Shown: piece after piece, positions 25,364 to 33,310 of the stretch
How the letters are laid out: the number at the start of each line of letters is the position of its first letter
How positions within the stretch are numbered: the first letter of the stretch is position 1
Assembly: GCA_017937095.1 (NCBI GenBank)
Contig: JAGBEG010000010.1
Location: forward strand, 372,001 to 436,000
DNA: 64,000 nt
Source of the DNA: Roseburia sp.
GTDB lineage: Bacteria > Bacillota > Clostridia > Lachnospirales > Lachnospiraceae
Reading direction: 5' to 3'
The notes under the pieces: generated by a model
What the model was told of the DNA's origin: nothing
Seen by the model: the letters and a program-made list of their open reading frames with translations, nothing else
Databases searched by the model: none
Made by a program: the position numbers and the translations under genes

Positions 25364-25849
25364 CTAAGCGATGAATGTCAAAACACTCTGACTTTCTTCC
25401 GCCGCCTTTTGAAAAAATTCTTTTACGGCATCGAAGCACGCCCATACATAAGTAAAGAAATCGGCATCATCTTCGCCGCTCATTACAGGATAAATATCAT
25501 GTTCAAACATATCCACTACATTAAAATTTTTACGAAAAGCTGTTTTGTCCCACTGTTTCAAGGCTTCTGATAGCTGAGCCGTTTTCTCTTTTGGAAACAG
25601 TCTGGCAGGTCCATAGCCCATATCTTCTTCATTAACCGGCTCTCCTCCGAAAACCAAATAACTTAAAGGATCGTCTTCTTCACCATCATATGCACAGCCT
25701 GTCAAAGTAAAATGAATGGCATGCCAGCTTTTATCAATGTCCAGCAGGTTATCTTTGTTTTCCTCCTCATAAATGATATCCATATTCCCTTCTCGGATTT
25801 TTTGAATGGTATCCTCATCTGTCCTGAAATAATAGCATGTCATTCCCAT
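25364..25849 (-). CDS. DUF1877 (YfbM-like) family protein
   Basis: The 161-residue acidic protein starts MGMTCYY and contains LDIDKSWHAIHFTLTG, LVFGGEPV and MGYGPARLF, which match the YfbM/DUF1877 family well. That family is widespread but has no established biochemical role; members often lie in accessory regions. The ATG at 25849 has AAAGGAG 7 bases upstream. No membrane segment or signal is seen. The DUF3784-like gene follows. Confidence 0.82.
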   Translation of the reverse strand: MGMTCYYFRTDEDTIQKIREGNMDIIYEEENKDNLLDIDKSWHAIHFTLTGCAYDGEEDDPLSYLVFGGEPVNEEDMGYGPARLFPKEKTAQLSEALKQWDKTAFRKNFNVVDMFEHDIYPVMSGEDDADFFTYVWACFDAVKEFFQKAAEESQSVLTFIA

Positions 25850-25923
25850 AGCTTTTCTCCTTTTCATCTCTTTATCATATCCAAGTGCGAAAACCGGGTA
25901 AGTATTATCTTAAAAACCAGACA

Positions 25924-25950
25924 AGGCAGAACACTTTGTATGCTCTGCCT
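25924..25950 (-). repeat. Hairpin repeat, copy 2 (possible terminator of the Rpn pseudogene)
   Basis: AGGCAGAACA (25924-25933) pairs with TGCTCTGCCT (25941-25950). On the minus strand it comes 16 bases after the stop of the nuclease pseudogene and is followed within 5 bases by a T run. It resembles copy 1 at 24853-24878. Confidence 0.6.
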
Positions 25951-25965
25951 ATGACTGTTCTTCTC

Positions 25966-26776
25966 TTAAATAATGTGATACTCCTCATAAAGGTCCTGGC
26001 GGTATGCCTTATCGTTTGTCACTTTGAGAATATCTGCTATTCGATTATCTTCACTTAACAGTTTAATCAGCTTCGCTAATTTTTCTTCGCCTTTTTCTAT
26101 ACCTTTTTCAACATTTTCTCTATCTCTCATCAACAACGTCATATACTCACGCCTCCACATTCTCTGTTCTTCTTTGCTTCCTTCACAGCTTCCTCTAACT
26201 TCTCTACAAAGGAATCCTCCGGCTTTTTCCCTGCCACATAGTCCAGAAATGCCTTTAATTCCTTACTGACATCATCCTGTGTTCCGTTCGCATTCAGTAA
26301 TATCTTTACCGCACCGTCCCCCATTGAAATGCTTTTGTCCTCTTTGCAGATATTTCCAAAGGTATAGATGTGCCTTCCCTTTCCATATGCGTCAAACGGA
26401 CAGATAAATATGATATAGCTCCGATTCAGCTTTTTATAAAACTGTCCCCTATCCATAAGCTGTAAATCTATCATTCCCTGATAATAGCGGCTTCTTTCCG
26501 GCAGCTCCTGTGTATCGCTCACCTGCATTTCAATATCATAAACGATATTTTTATTGTCCTTCACATAAATGTCCAGTCTGACGCTTCTTGCGTCTATATC
26601 CTGCTTGATGCTCTTCTGCAGTTCGGGATATTCAATACGGTCTATCTTTAATTCCGGAAGGATTCTCCGCAGAAGTTCCCTGCACAGCTTTGGATTCTGC
26701 ATGATTTTCCGAAAAGGAAATCATTGGAAATGCTTAACTCTTCCCAGTTTGTCTGTTTTGTTTCTGTGTTTTCCAT
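25966..26776 (-). pseudogene. Rpn/PD-(D/E)XK nuclease-family transposase gene with two frameshifts
   Basis: The Rpn family are recombination-promoting nucleases related to transposases. Three reading frames must be joined to restore the protein. Frame one starts at ATG 26776 (MENTETKQTNWEELS, then NDFLFGK). A lost A in an A-run near 26707 shifts to the frame beginning IMQNPKLCREL. That frame holds the nuclease core (VRLDIYVKD..., VYDIEMQ) and ends ...EAKKNRE. Two extra bases (TGTGG for TGG) near 26157 then shift to WRREYMTLLM through the charged tail ending YEEYHII. Two independent lesions argue for a decayed gene, though sequencing error cannot be ruled out. A good promoter remains at 26854-26882. 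Confidence 0.85.
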
Positions 26777-26853
26777 TCATTACCTGCTTTCTTTCACTAT
26801 TACTATCGGAAAACTCTGTATGTTTTATAATACATCTGCTATCTTCTGATTTT

Positions 26854-26882
26854 ATTATATATGGTAATCCATCAAATTACAA
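26854..26882 (-). promoter_or_regulatory. Promoter of the Rpn pseudogene
   Basis: TTGTAA (26877-26882) and TATAAT (26854-26859) on the minus strand are 17 bases apart, about 78 bases before the original start codon. It appears intact although the gene is broken. Confidence 0.6.
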
Positions 26883-27009
26883 TAAACTTTCTTTCACATT
26901 TCCTTTATCCATAATTAGACAATTATGGGTACACATCGCAATTTTATTCAATACATTTCTATGCCTTACTCTTATAATACACATAACAAAATAAAGGAGG
27001 TAAACATTT

Positions 27010-27399
27010 ATGAACAATAATTTATTTGAATCATTTAACAATGGCTCCCTCAGGTTACCGACAACGGTAGCAGAGTTTGCAGACATTCCGTGGTCAAAAC
27101 ACCCCACCTTTGACGGGGTAGAACTCAAACACATTGTTACAGCCAAAGATACAGGTGGTGGGTTCAGCTACCATCTTGTCCGCATCGCACCAAATAAAAG
27201 CATTGAAAATCATATCCATGAAAAGCAATTAGAAACCCATGAGGTAATTGCTGGTTCTGGTGTATGTATCAATGATGGTGTCACAATTCCTTATGAAACT
27301 GGAACCATTTCCATCATGCCGATTGGTATCCCGCATGAAGTGAATGCAGGAAAGGATGGTCTTTACCTGTTTGCAAAATTTATTCCAGCGTTATGCTAG
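27010..27399 (+). CDS. Small cupin-domain protein
   Basis: The 129-residue protein is a single cupin barrel. Metal-ligand-like residues appear in the first cupin motif (ENHIHEKQLETHEVIAGSG) and in the second (MPIGIPHEVNAGKDG). Small cupins bind a metal or small molecule; no substrate can be inferred. The ATG at 27010 has AAAGGAGG 9 bases upstream, and a TATAAT at 26973-26978 without a good -35 suggests an activator-dependent promoter. Its stop overlaps by 4 bases the stop of the convergent AraC regulator, a plausible controller. Base composition is AT-rich compared with flanking core genes. Confidence 0.8.
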   Translation: MNNNLFESFNNGSLRLPTTVAEFADIPWSKHPTFDGVELKHIVTAKDTGGGFSYHLVRIAPNKSIENHIHEKQLETHEVIAGSGVCINDGVTIPYETGTISIMPIGIPHEVNAGKDGLYLFAKFIPALC

Positions 27400-28016
27400 G
27401 CTAAATGTTTTACAGACTGCTTATACTCGCTTGGAGTCAGTCTGACGATTTTATGAAAGCATCGATCAAAGTGGCTTTGGTCACAGAACCCAGTGGCATA
27501 AGCTACTTCGGTCACGCTTTTTTCCTCTTCTAATAATTTCTGGGCTTTTCTAATTCTGCACTGTATTTGAAACTGATGAGGTGTCAAGCCACAAGCAGTC
27601 TTAAACTTACGAATCATATGATATGGACTCATACCTATATTCTGTGCCATATCTTCAATTGGTAATACTTTCTCCGGTGCAAGTAAAATTAATTGTTTCA
27701 ATCTCTTTATGTAACTAATTTCATTCCCGTCTTCATCCGGCATTGTATCGACAGATGCACATATTACTATCATAGAATAAGGGGTATCATTTACAGCCTC
27801 TACTACATGGGGAGCATCAGGTAAAATGCAAAAATTCTCCTTTGCATGATATAGACATCTTTCACCATTATAAATAACACGAACTACCCCATCCAAAACA
27901 TGCCCAAATATAACATGATTTGCATGTGTATGCATAGGATAAGACTGTACCACATCCTTATAATAAATGCACTCTATATTATTGTTATTTCGTTCATATA
28001 TAATGTCGTTTTGCAT
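27396..28016 (-). CDS. AraC-family transcriptional regulator with N-terminal cupin
   Basis: The 206-residue regulator has an AraC-type sensor barrel (HTHANHVIFGHVLDG...) at the N-terminus. A C-terminal pair of helix-turn-helix motifs starts near residue 105: IEDMAQNIGMSPYHMIRKFK and SVTEVAYATGFCDQSHFDRCFHK, ending TPSEYK. It likely activates a nearby gene in response to a small ligand. The convergent cupin gene, overlapping it by 4 bases at the 3' ends, is the first candidate. It belongs to the AT-rich accessory stretch. Confidence 0.9.
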   Translation of the reverse strand: MQNDIIYERNNNNIECIYYKDVVQSYPMHTHANHVIFGHVLDGVVRVIYNGERCLYHAKENFCILPDAPHVVEAVNDTPYSMIVICASVDTMPDEDGNEISYIKRLKQLILLAPEKVLPIEDMAQNIGMSPYHMIRKFKTACGLTPHQFQIQCRIRKAQKLLEEEKSVTEVAYATGFCDQSHFDRCFHKIVRLTPSEYKQSVKHLA

Positions 28017-28105
28017 TTTTATCTGAGGTTCTCTCCATATAATCCAGATTCTAATTTGTACCGTTCCACAACTATATTTTGGGGCTTCATTCTCCTCTTC
28101 CGCCC

Positions 28106-28597
28106 TTACTTATGATACGGCTCGCCGCTCATAATCCGATAAGCCCGGTAAATCTGTTCGAGAAGAATCACGCGCATGAGCTGATGCGGAAATGTCATCT
28201 TAGAAAAGGACAACCTGAAATCGGCGCACTTTAACAGCGCATCCGACATGCCAAGCGACCCTCCGATCAGAAATACAATGTGGCTTGTTCCGCCTGTTCC
28301 AAGCGTCTCGATCTTCCTTGACAATTCCACGGAATCAAGCTGTCTGCCGTCAATTGCAAGCGCACAGACGAACGCGCCCGTCTGCTGAAACTTACTTAAG
28401 CGTGCCAGCATCCGCTCGCCCTCCTTTTCCCGAATCTGCTCCTCGAGAGCTTCCCCGGCGCTCTCCGGCGTCTTCTCATCCGCCACCTCGATGATTTCAA
28501 GCTTACAATAACGGCTTAAGCGCTTTTCGTATTCCGCGATGGCGTCACGGTAAAATTTCTCTTTGATTTTTCCAACGCATAAAATCGTAATTTTCAT
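28106..28597 (-). CDS. rlmH: 23S rRNA pseudouridine-1915 N3-methyltransferase RlmH
   Basis: RlmH is a SPOUT-class methyltransferase that modifies pseudouridine 1915 in helix 69 of 23S rRNA on the 70S ribosome, using SAM. The 163-residue protein shows the N-terminal KITILCVGKIKEKFYRDAI, the knot region IVFLIGGSLGMSDAL and the C-terminal SFSKMTFPHQLMRVILLEQIYRAYRI...PYHK, all diagnostic. The ATG at 28597 has AAGGAG 4 bases upstream; the longer frame adds 14 residues without support. It is monocistronic, with an extended -10 promoter. Confidence 0.97.
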   Translation of the reverse strand: MKITILCVGKIKEKFYRDAIAEYEKRLSRYCKLEIIEVADEKTPESAGEALEEQIREKEGERMLARLSKFQQTGAFVCALAIDGRQLDSVELSRKIETLGTGGTSHIVFLIGGSLGMSDALLKCADFRLSFSKMTFPHQLMRVILLEQIYRAYRIMSGEPYHK

Positions 28598-28671
28598 CGT
28601 ACTCCTTGCTTTCTTCTTTGACCGTATGCTTTCAAGCATTCTGCTTTCCGTCTTTTTGATTCTTCGGAAAA

Positions 28672-28680
28672 ATTATAACA
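28672..28680 (-). promoter_or_regulatory. Extended -10 promoter of rlmH
   Basis: TGTTATAAT on the minus strand, 75 bases before the rlmH start, matches an extended -10 (TGn-TATAAT). No good -35 is seen at 17 bases. Confidence 0.5.
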
Positions 28681-28687
28681 AATTTGG

Positions 28688-28716
28688 TTGCGGCGGTCTA
28701 TAAAATCGCCTATAAT
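28688..28716 (+). promoter_or_regulatory. Promoter of the zinc-ribbon membrane protein gene
   Basis: TTGCGG (28688-28693) and TATAAT (28711-28716) are 17 bases apart. A 16-bp palindrome, GATGCCGTACGGCATC (28730-28745), lies in the leader just after the expected start of transcription and could be an operator or a hairpin. Confidence 0.65.
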
Positions 28717-28775
28717 TTATCTATCAGACGATGCCGTACGGCATCCGTTATTCTAAGAGAAATGAGGTACACATC

Positions 28776-29450
28776 ATGTGGTGTCCAAACTGTAAGAATG
28801 AATATGTCGAAGGAATTACCAAGTGCGCAGATTGCGGCGTGCCGCTGGTAGACTCCTTGGAGTTTTCCGGCGCGTCGCAGTCCGTGCAGGCAGAGGAATT
28901 TTACGATGAAGTCCCGGAAGATGCGCAGGATCACGAAGCTTCCCTTACAGACGGCGCGCACGCTGATTCCGCCGCCCCGGTGTCAAACACGCACGCCTAT
29001 GTCTCAAAGGCTGCCAAAAAGGAAGATGTCAAATCCACTGCCTATACCTTTACACTCATAGGCGCTGGAGGTCTGATTCTTTTAATTCTTTTCGCACTCG
29101 GGGTTATTCCGGTTCAGCTTCCAGAATCCACCAAAATCATGATGTATATTGTGATGGGCGGTATGTTTCTCGTTTTCCTTGTAATCGGAATCCGTTCGTT
29201 CGGTCAGATAAAGAATCTGGAACATGCGGCGGAACACGAAGAGAAATTGCGCGCAGAAATTACCGGATGGTTTCTGGACACTTACCAGTCAGCAGATATC
29301 GACCGCGGTCTGGATTGTTCACAGGAAGAGGAAATGCTCTATTTTTCCCGGTATGATGTTATGAAACGCCTGATTCTGGAAAAATATCCTGATTTGGAAG
29401 AATCGTTTTTGGATAATATGATTGAAACACTTTACGCAGATATTTTTTAG
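28776..29450 (+). CDS. Zinc-ribbon, two-TM membrane protein of unknown function
   Basis: The 224-residue protein begins with a zinc ribbon with cysteines at 3, 6, 17 and 20. A long acidic, low-complexity linker (about 28-80) follows, then two membrane segments (about 91-111 and 120-139) and a cytosolic tail rich in acidic residues. The ribbon should be cytosolic. I do not recognise a family. The ATG at 28776 is preceded by GAGGT. Its convergent neighbour at 29566-30699 also starts with a zinc ribbon with the same cysteine spacing (3, 6, 17, 20) followed by a membrane anchor, so the two may work together. Confidence 0.7.
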   Translation: MWCPNCKNEYVEGITKCADCGVPLVDSLEFSGASQSVQAEEFYDEVPEDAQDHEASLTDGAHADSAAPVSNTHAYVSKAAKKEDVKSTAYTFTLIGAGGLILLILFALGVIPVQLPESTKIMMYIVMGGMFLVFLVIGIRSFGQIKNLEHAAEHEEKLRAEITGWFLDTYQSADIDRGLDCSQEEEMLYFSRYDVMKRLILEKYPDLEESFLDNMIETLYADIF

Positions 29451-29490
29451 AAAACAGCGACGAATAATATTGATGAATTGCAATTGCAGA

Positions 29491-29536
29491 CTTCGGGCGT
29501 CCTGATTGAATGATTTTCCAATCAGGACGCCCGAAG
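29491..29536. terminator. Long perfect hairpin between convergent zinc-ribbon genes
   Basis: An 18-bp perfect stem (29491-29508 with 29519-29536; core CTTCGGGCGTCCTGATTG) with a 10-base loop separates two convergent genes. It has no proper T-run on either side, so it may act as a transcription or mRNA-end barrier rather than a classical intrinsic terminator. Confidence 0.6.
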
Positions 29537-29565
29537 CTGCTGGAACAGCAAAAAAATCCGAAGCG

Positions 29566-30699
29566 CTACGGATAATAAATAAAATTCGTCCGGTAAACGC
29601 CGCTGTCAAGTCCTGTCTTGTCATTTACCACAAGCACAGACAGCACATTATTTCCGGTCGGAATCTCAAGCGGAGTCTCATAGCGGGGCGAAGCCTCGGT
29701 CGGGTCTGTGCCGTCCCATGTATAATAGATGCTGCAGCCTTCTTCCGCTTCGATTGTCACAAAGGTGATATCCTCTATGCGCCCGCCGTCCGGGAGCACC
29801 GTTGCATACTCCGGGGCAAGCAGCTCGATCTCATAAACTGCCGTTGCAATTTCACTTTGGATTCCTTTGTCGTTGACGCAGACTGCGGAGATTTCATATG
29901 TTCCGGTTTCTTCTAACGCGATACCGTCGTCATAGAGAATCCCGTTCTCCTCGTCCGGCTCTGTGCCGTCCAGCGTATAATATATCTCGTAATCTTCGGG
30001 GGACTCTATGGTGACATCAACATAGTCCTCATACTTTCCCTCTACAGGAGAAATAACCGGCGGTTCTACCAGATAGTCCGCAAAAAGCGCAAGCAGCTTC
30101 TCATCGGTAATACCGTCTGCCAGTTCTGCAATCTGCTCATAGTTTTCCTCATCTTCATATATCTGAATCAGATATTCGTATGCCGTCTGGTTCGTAGCGT
30201 CCAGCTTGATAATCTCCATCAAAAGCACCATTGCGGCATCATATTCCTTCTGCTCCATATAGATGTCTGTCATCGCCATCCGAACCGCGATATCATCCGG
30301 TTTTAAGGAAAGCGCCGTCTTATAATAGTGAAGCGCATTCTCGTAATTCTTATCGACAGATTCCTTCTTTGCCATCTCCACCTGATAATCATAAGAGTTG
30401 GCGTTCCTGTGATCGATCGTCACCTTGACGATGATGCCGACAGCAATCAGTACGACCAGAATACCGCACACAACCAAAACAGGCACTTTATTGCTCATTT
30501 TCTTCTTCGGCGGCGCCGGCTGTTCTTTCCTGTTGTCCGGCTTCTTTTTCGCTGGAGTTTCGTCCTCCTCCCTTAAAATAGAACGCAGATAGTCATCTTC
30601 CAACACACTGTAGTCCGGCACAATCTGTGCCTCGTTCCCACACACGGAGCAGTAGATGCATCCCTCTTTCATCTCCGCCCCACACTTCGCACATTTCAT
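29566..30699 (-). CDS. Membrane-anchored zinc-ribbon/TPR protein with chitobiase-type C-terminal repeats
   Basis: The 377-residue protein has a zinc ribbon (Cys 3, 6, 17, 20), a charged linker and a membrane segment (about 72-95). TPR-like helices come next (about 100-205, with NYENALHYYKTALSLKPDD and EYDAAMVLLMEIIKLD). Two beta-sandwich repeats of the chitobiase/hexosaminidase C-terminal type end the protein, each with an IYYT-DGT-P core (about 225-300 and 310-375). The ribbon should be inside the cell and the TPR and sandwich domains outside. The function is unknown; it may scaffold an envelope complex. The ATG at 30699 has GAGAGG 9 bases upstream. It follows folD by 17 bases and may share its transcript. 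Confidence 0.75.
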   Translation of the reverse strand: MKCAKCGAEMKEGCIYCSVCGNEAQIVPDYSVLEDDYLRSILREEDETPAKKKPDNRKEQPAPPKKKMSNKVPVLVVCGILVVLIAVGIIVKVTIDHRNANSYDYQVEMAKKESVDKNYENALHYYKTALSLKPDDIAVRMAMTDIYMEQKEYDAAMVLLMEIIKLDATNQTAYEYLIQIYEDEENYEQIAELADGITDEKLLALFADYLVEPPVISPVEGKYEDYVDVTIESPEDYEIYYTLDGTEPDEENGILYDDGIALEETGTYEISAVCVNDKGIQSEIATAVYEIELLAPEYATVLPDGGRIEDITFVTIEAEEGCSIYYTWDGTDPTEASPRYETPLEIPTGNNVLSVLVVNDKTGLDSGVYRTNFIYYP

Positions 30700-30716
30700 A
30701 TGAAACATCCTCTCAA

Positions 30717-31559
30717 TTAATACATCAACATCGACTCTACACAGTTGTTCATCAGCATTGCAATCGTCATCGGTCCCACTCCGCCCGGAACCGGAGTGAT
30801 TGCTGATGTATGAGGCGCTACCTCATCGTAAGCGACATCCCCGCAGAGCTTATTGTTTTCATTGCGGTGGATTCCGACATCAATGACGACCGCCCCCTCT
30901 TTCACATAGTCCGCTGTGATAAAACGCGGCTTTCCAATCGCAACGATTAAAATATCCGCCCTCTTACAGATGTCTTTTAAATCCTGCGTCTTGGAATGTG
31001 CCACCGTAACTGTCGCATTCTCTCTCAACATCAAAAGCGCCATCGGCTTTCCGACAATGTTACTCCTTCCGACAACCACACAATTCTTTCCGGCAATGGA
31101 AATACCGGAACGCTTTAAAAGCTGGATGATTCCCGCAGGTGTGCAGGAAACAAAGCCGGGTTCCCCGATGACAAGTCTGCCGACATTTTCCGGATGAAAG
31201 CCGTCCACATCCTTTTTCGGTGAAATTGCACGGATGACCTTATCCTCGTCAATATGGACAGGCAGCGGAAGCTGAACCAGAATCCCGTTTACCGAAGCAT
31301 CCGCATTGAGTTTCCCGATAAGCGCAAGAAGCTCTTCTTCCGTCGTCTCTTCCGGCAGTTCATAGGAAAGGGAACGAATCCCGATATACGCACATGCTTT
31401 CTTTTTATTTCCTACATATACGCTGGACGCCGGGTCGTTTCCGACCTGGATCACTGCAAGCGCGGCCTCCTTCCCCTCTTCTTTTAAGGATGCCACCTTT
31501 TCCCGCAGTTCATCCTTGATTTCCTGTGAGATTTTCTTGCCGTCAATGATCTGTGCCAT
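30717..31559 (-). CDS. folD: Bifunctional methylene-THF dehydrogenase/cyclohydrolase FolD
   Basis: FolD interconverts 5,10-methylene-, methenyl- and 10-formyl-tetrahydrofolate, using NADP. The 280-residue protein has the full length and the family motifs: YVGNKKKAC with the catalytic lysine region, QLPLP, DVDGFHPENVG, the nucleotide site GRSNIVGKPMALLML, and TPVPGGVGPMT near the end. It follows fhs by 26 bases. Together they convert formate and THF to methylene-THF, as in acetogens and purine/serine metabolism of anaerobes. Confidence 0.98.
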   Translation of the reverse strand: MAQIIDGKKISQEIKDELREKVASLKEEGKEAALAVIQVGNDPASSVYVGNKKKACAYIGIRSLSYELPEETTEEELLALIGKLNADASVNGILVQLPLPVHIDEDKVIRAISPKKDVDGFHPENVGRLVIGEPGFVSCTPAGIIQLLKRSGISIAGKNCVVVGRSNIVGKPMALLMLRENATVTVAHSKTQDLKDICKRADILIVAIGKPRFITADYVKEGAVVIDVGIHRNENNKLCGDVAYDEVAPHTSAITPVPGGVGPMTIAMLMNNCVESMLMY

Positions 31560-31585
31560 AATAACAATCCTCCTCCCATTTCCTG

Positions 31586-33256
31586 TCAGAATAACCCGGT
31601 AATCACGCCGTCGTCATTGACGTCGATTCCGTATGCCGCAGGATTCTTCGAAAGCCCCGGCATCGTCATGATCGCGCCTGTAACGGCAACGACAAATTCC
31701 GCGCCCGCCGACACATAGACTTCTCTTACATTGACCGTAAAGCCCGTCGGACGTCCGAGCTTCGTCTGGTCATCCGAGAGAGAGTACTGGGTCTTTGCCA
31801 TACAGACAGGAAAATGCGACATTCCCATATCCGCAATGCGTTTCAGTTCTCTTGCCGCTGCCGGGGAGTAGGTCACACCGTCTGCCCCGTAGATTTCCTT
31901 TGCGACAGTTTCAATCTTCTCCTCGAGGGTCAGATCATCCGGATAAAGCGGTGCGAAATGGCTCTCCTTTTCCTCAAGCGTGGAGAGAACCTTCTTTGCA
32001 AGTTCGATTCCGCCCTCGCCGCCATGCTCCCATACCTCGGATAACGCGAACTCACAGCCGCGCTCCTTACAGAACTGCTCCACATAATCGGTCTCTGCCT
32101 TGGTATCGGTCACGAAGGAATTTAAGGTGACGACAACCGGAACACCGTACTTCTGCAGATTCTCGATATGCTTCTCCAGATTGACAATACCCTTCTTTAA
32201 CGCCTCGAGATTCTCCGTTCCAAGCTCCGCTTTTGGCACGCCGCCGTTATACTTTAAAGCGCGGACTGTCGCGACAAGAACGACCGCATCCGGGGAAAGC
32301 CCGGCCTTGCGGCACTTGATGTCAAAGAACTTCTCCGCGCCCAGATCTGCGCCGAAGCCCGCCTCCGTGACGACATAATCCGCCAGTTTAAGAGCTGTCT
32401 TTGTGGCGCGGACACTGTTGCAGCCGTGTGCAATATTCGCAAACGGGCCACCGTGAACGATCGCAGGCGTATGCTCCAATGTCTGGATCATATTCGGCTT
32501 TAAGGCGTCCTTAAGCAGCGCAGCCATAGCTCCGGTCGCCTTTAAATCGTCGGCAGTCACCGGATTTCCTTCAAAATTATATGCAACGATGATCTTGCCG
32601 AGACGGCGTTTTAAGTCGTGCATGTCATCCGCCAGACAGAGAATCGCCATGATTTCAGACGCTACGGTAATCACAAAGTGATCCTCCCGCACCATACCGT
32701 CCATCTTGCTTCCAAGACCAATGACGATATTGCGCAGCGCCCTGTCGTTCATATCCATACAGCGTTTCCATACGACCTGTCTTGGGTCGATGCCAAGCTC
32801 ATTGCCCTGCTGGATATGATTGTCAAGAAGTGCGGCGAGCAGATTGTTCGCTGAGGTAATCGCATGAAAATCCCCCGTAAAATGCAGATTCAGATCCTCC
32901 ATCGGAACGACCTGTGCATATCCGCCGCCGGCTGCGCCGCCCTTAATGCCAAAGCACGGTCCGAGCGACGGCTCGCGCAGTGCGATCACAGCTTTCTTTC
33001 CAAGCTTGCCGAATGCCTCTCCAAGTCCTACGCTTGTGGTGGTCTTCCCTTCGCCCGCGGGCGTAGGATTGATTGCAGTCACAAGAATGAGCTTGCCGTC
33101 CGGTCTGTCAGAAATACGCTCCATCAGCTCATCGGACAGCTTTGCCTTATACTTTCCGTAAAGCTCCAGTTCATCCTCTGTGATGTCAAGCTTTGCTGCC
33201 ACTTCCTTAATGTGCACCATTTTTGCTTCCTGTGCGATTTCGATATCACTTTTCAT
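31586..33256 (-). CDS. fhs: Formate-tetrahydrofolate ligase
   Basis: The enzyme makes 10-formyl-THF from formate, THF and ATP. The 556-residue protein carries the P-loop region [50 protein letters not shown] and [14 protein letters not shown], all family signatures. The length is typical. The ATG at 33256 has GGAGGG upstream; the earlier ATG adds 4 residues. It forms a C1 module with folD. Presence here does not by itself prove acetogenesis, because Fhs is common in non-acetogenic Lachnospiraceae. Confidence 0.98.
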   Translation of the reverse strand: MKSDIEIAQEAKMVHIKEVAAKLDITEDELELYGKYKAKLSDELMERISDRPDGKLILVTAINPTPAGEGKTTTSVGLGEAFGKLGKKAVIALREPSLGPCFGIKGGAAGGGYAQVVPMEDLNLHFTGDFHAITSANNLLAALLDNHIQQGNELGIDPRQVVWKRCMDMNDRALRNIVIGLGSKMDGMVREDHFVITVASEIMAILCLADDMHDLKRRLGKIIVAYNFEGNPVTADDLKATGAMAALLKDALKPNMIQTLEHTPAIVHGGPFANIAHGCNSVRATKTALKLADYVVTEAGFGADLGAEKFFDIKCRKAGLSPDAVVLVATVRALKYNGGVPKAELGTENLEALKKGIVNLEKHIENLQKYGVPVVVTLNSFVTDTKAETDYVEQFCKERGCEFALSEVWEHGGEGGIELAKKVLSTLEEKESHFAPLYPDDLTLEEKIETVAKEIYGADGVTYSPAAARELKRIADMGMSHFPVCMAKTQYSLSDDQTKLGRPTGFTVNVREVYVSAGAEFVVAVTGAIMTMPGLSKNPAAYGIDVNDDGVITGLF

Positions 33257-33310
33257 AATGCCCTCCATCCCGCCGCCTTTCGCGGCAATTTTGCAATTTA
33301 TATATCCAGA

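Noticed and set aside
26139..26702. The middle open frame as a complete small nuclease
   Set aside because: Family N-terminal and C-terminal segments are found in the other two frames directly adjoining it, so it is a fragment of a frameshifted gene.
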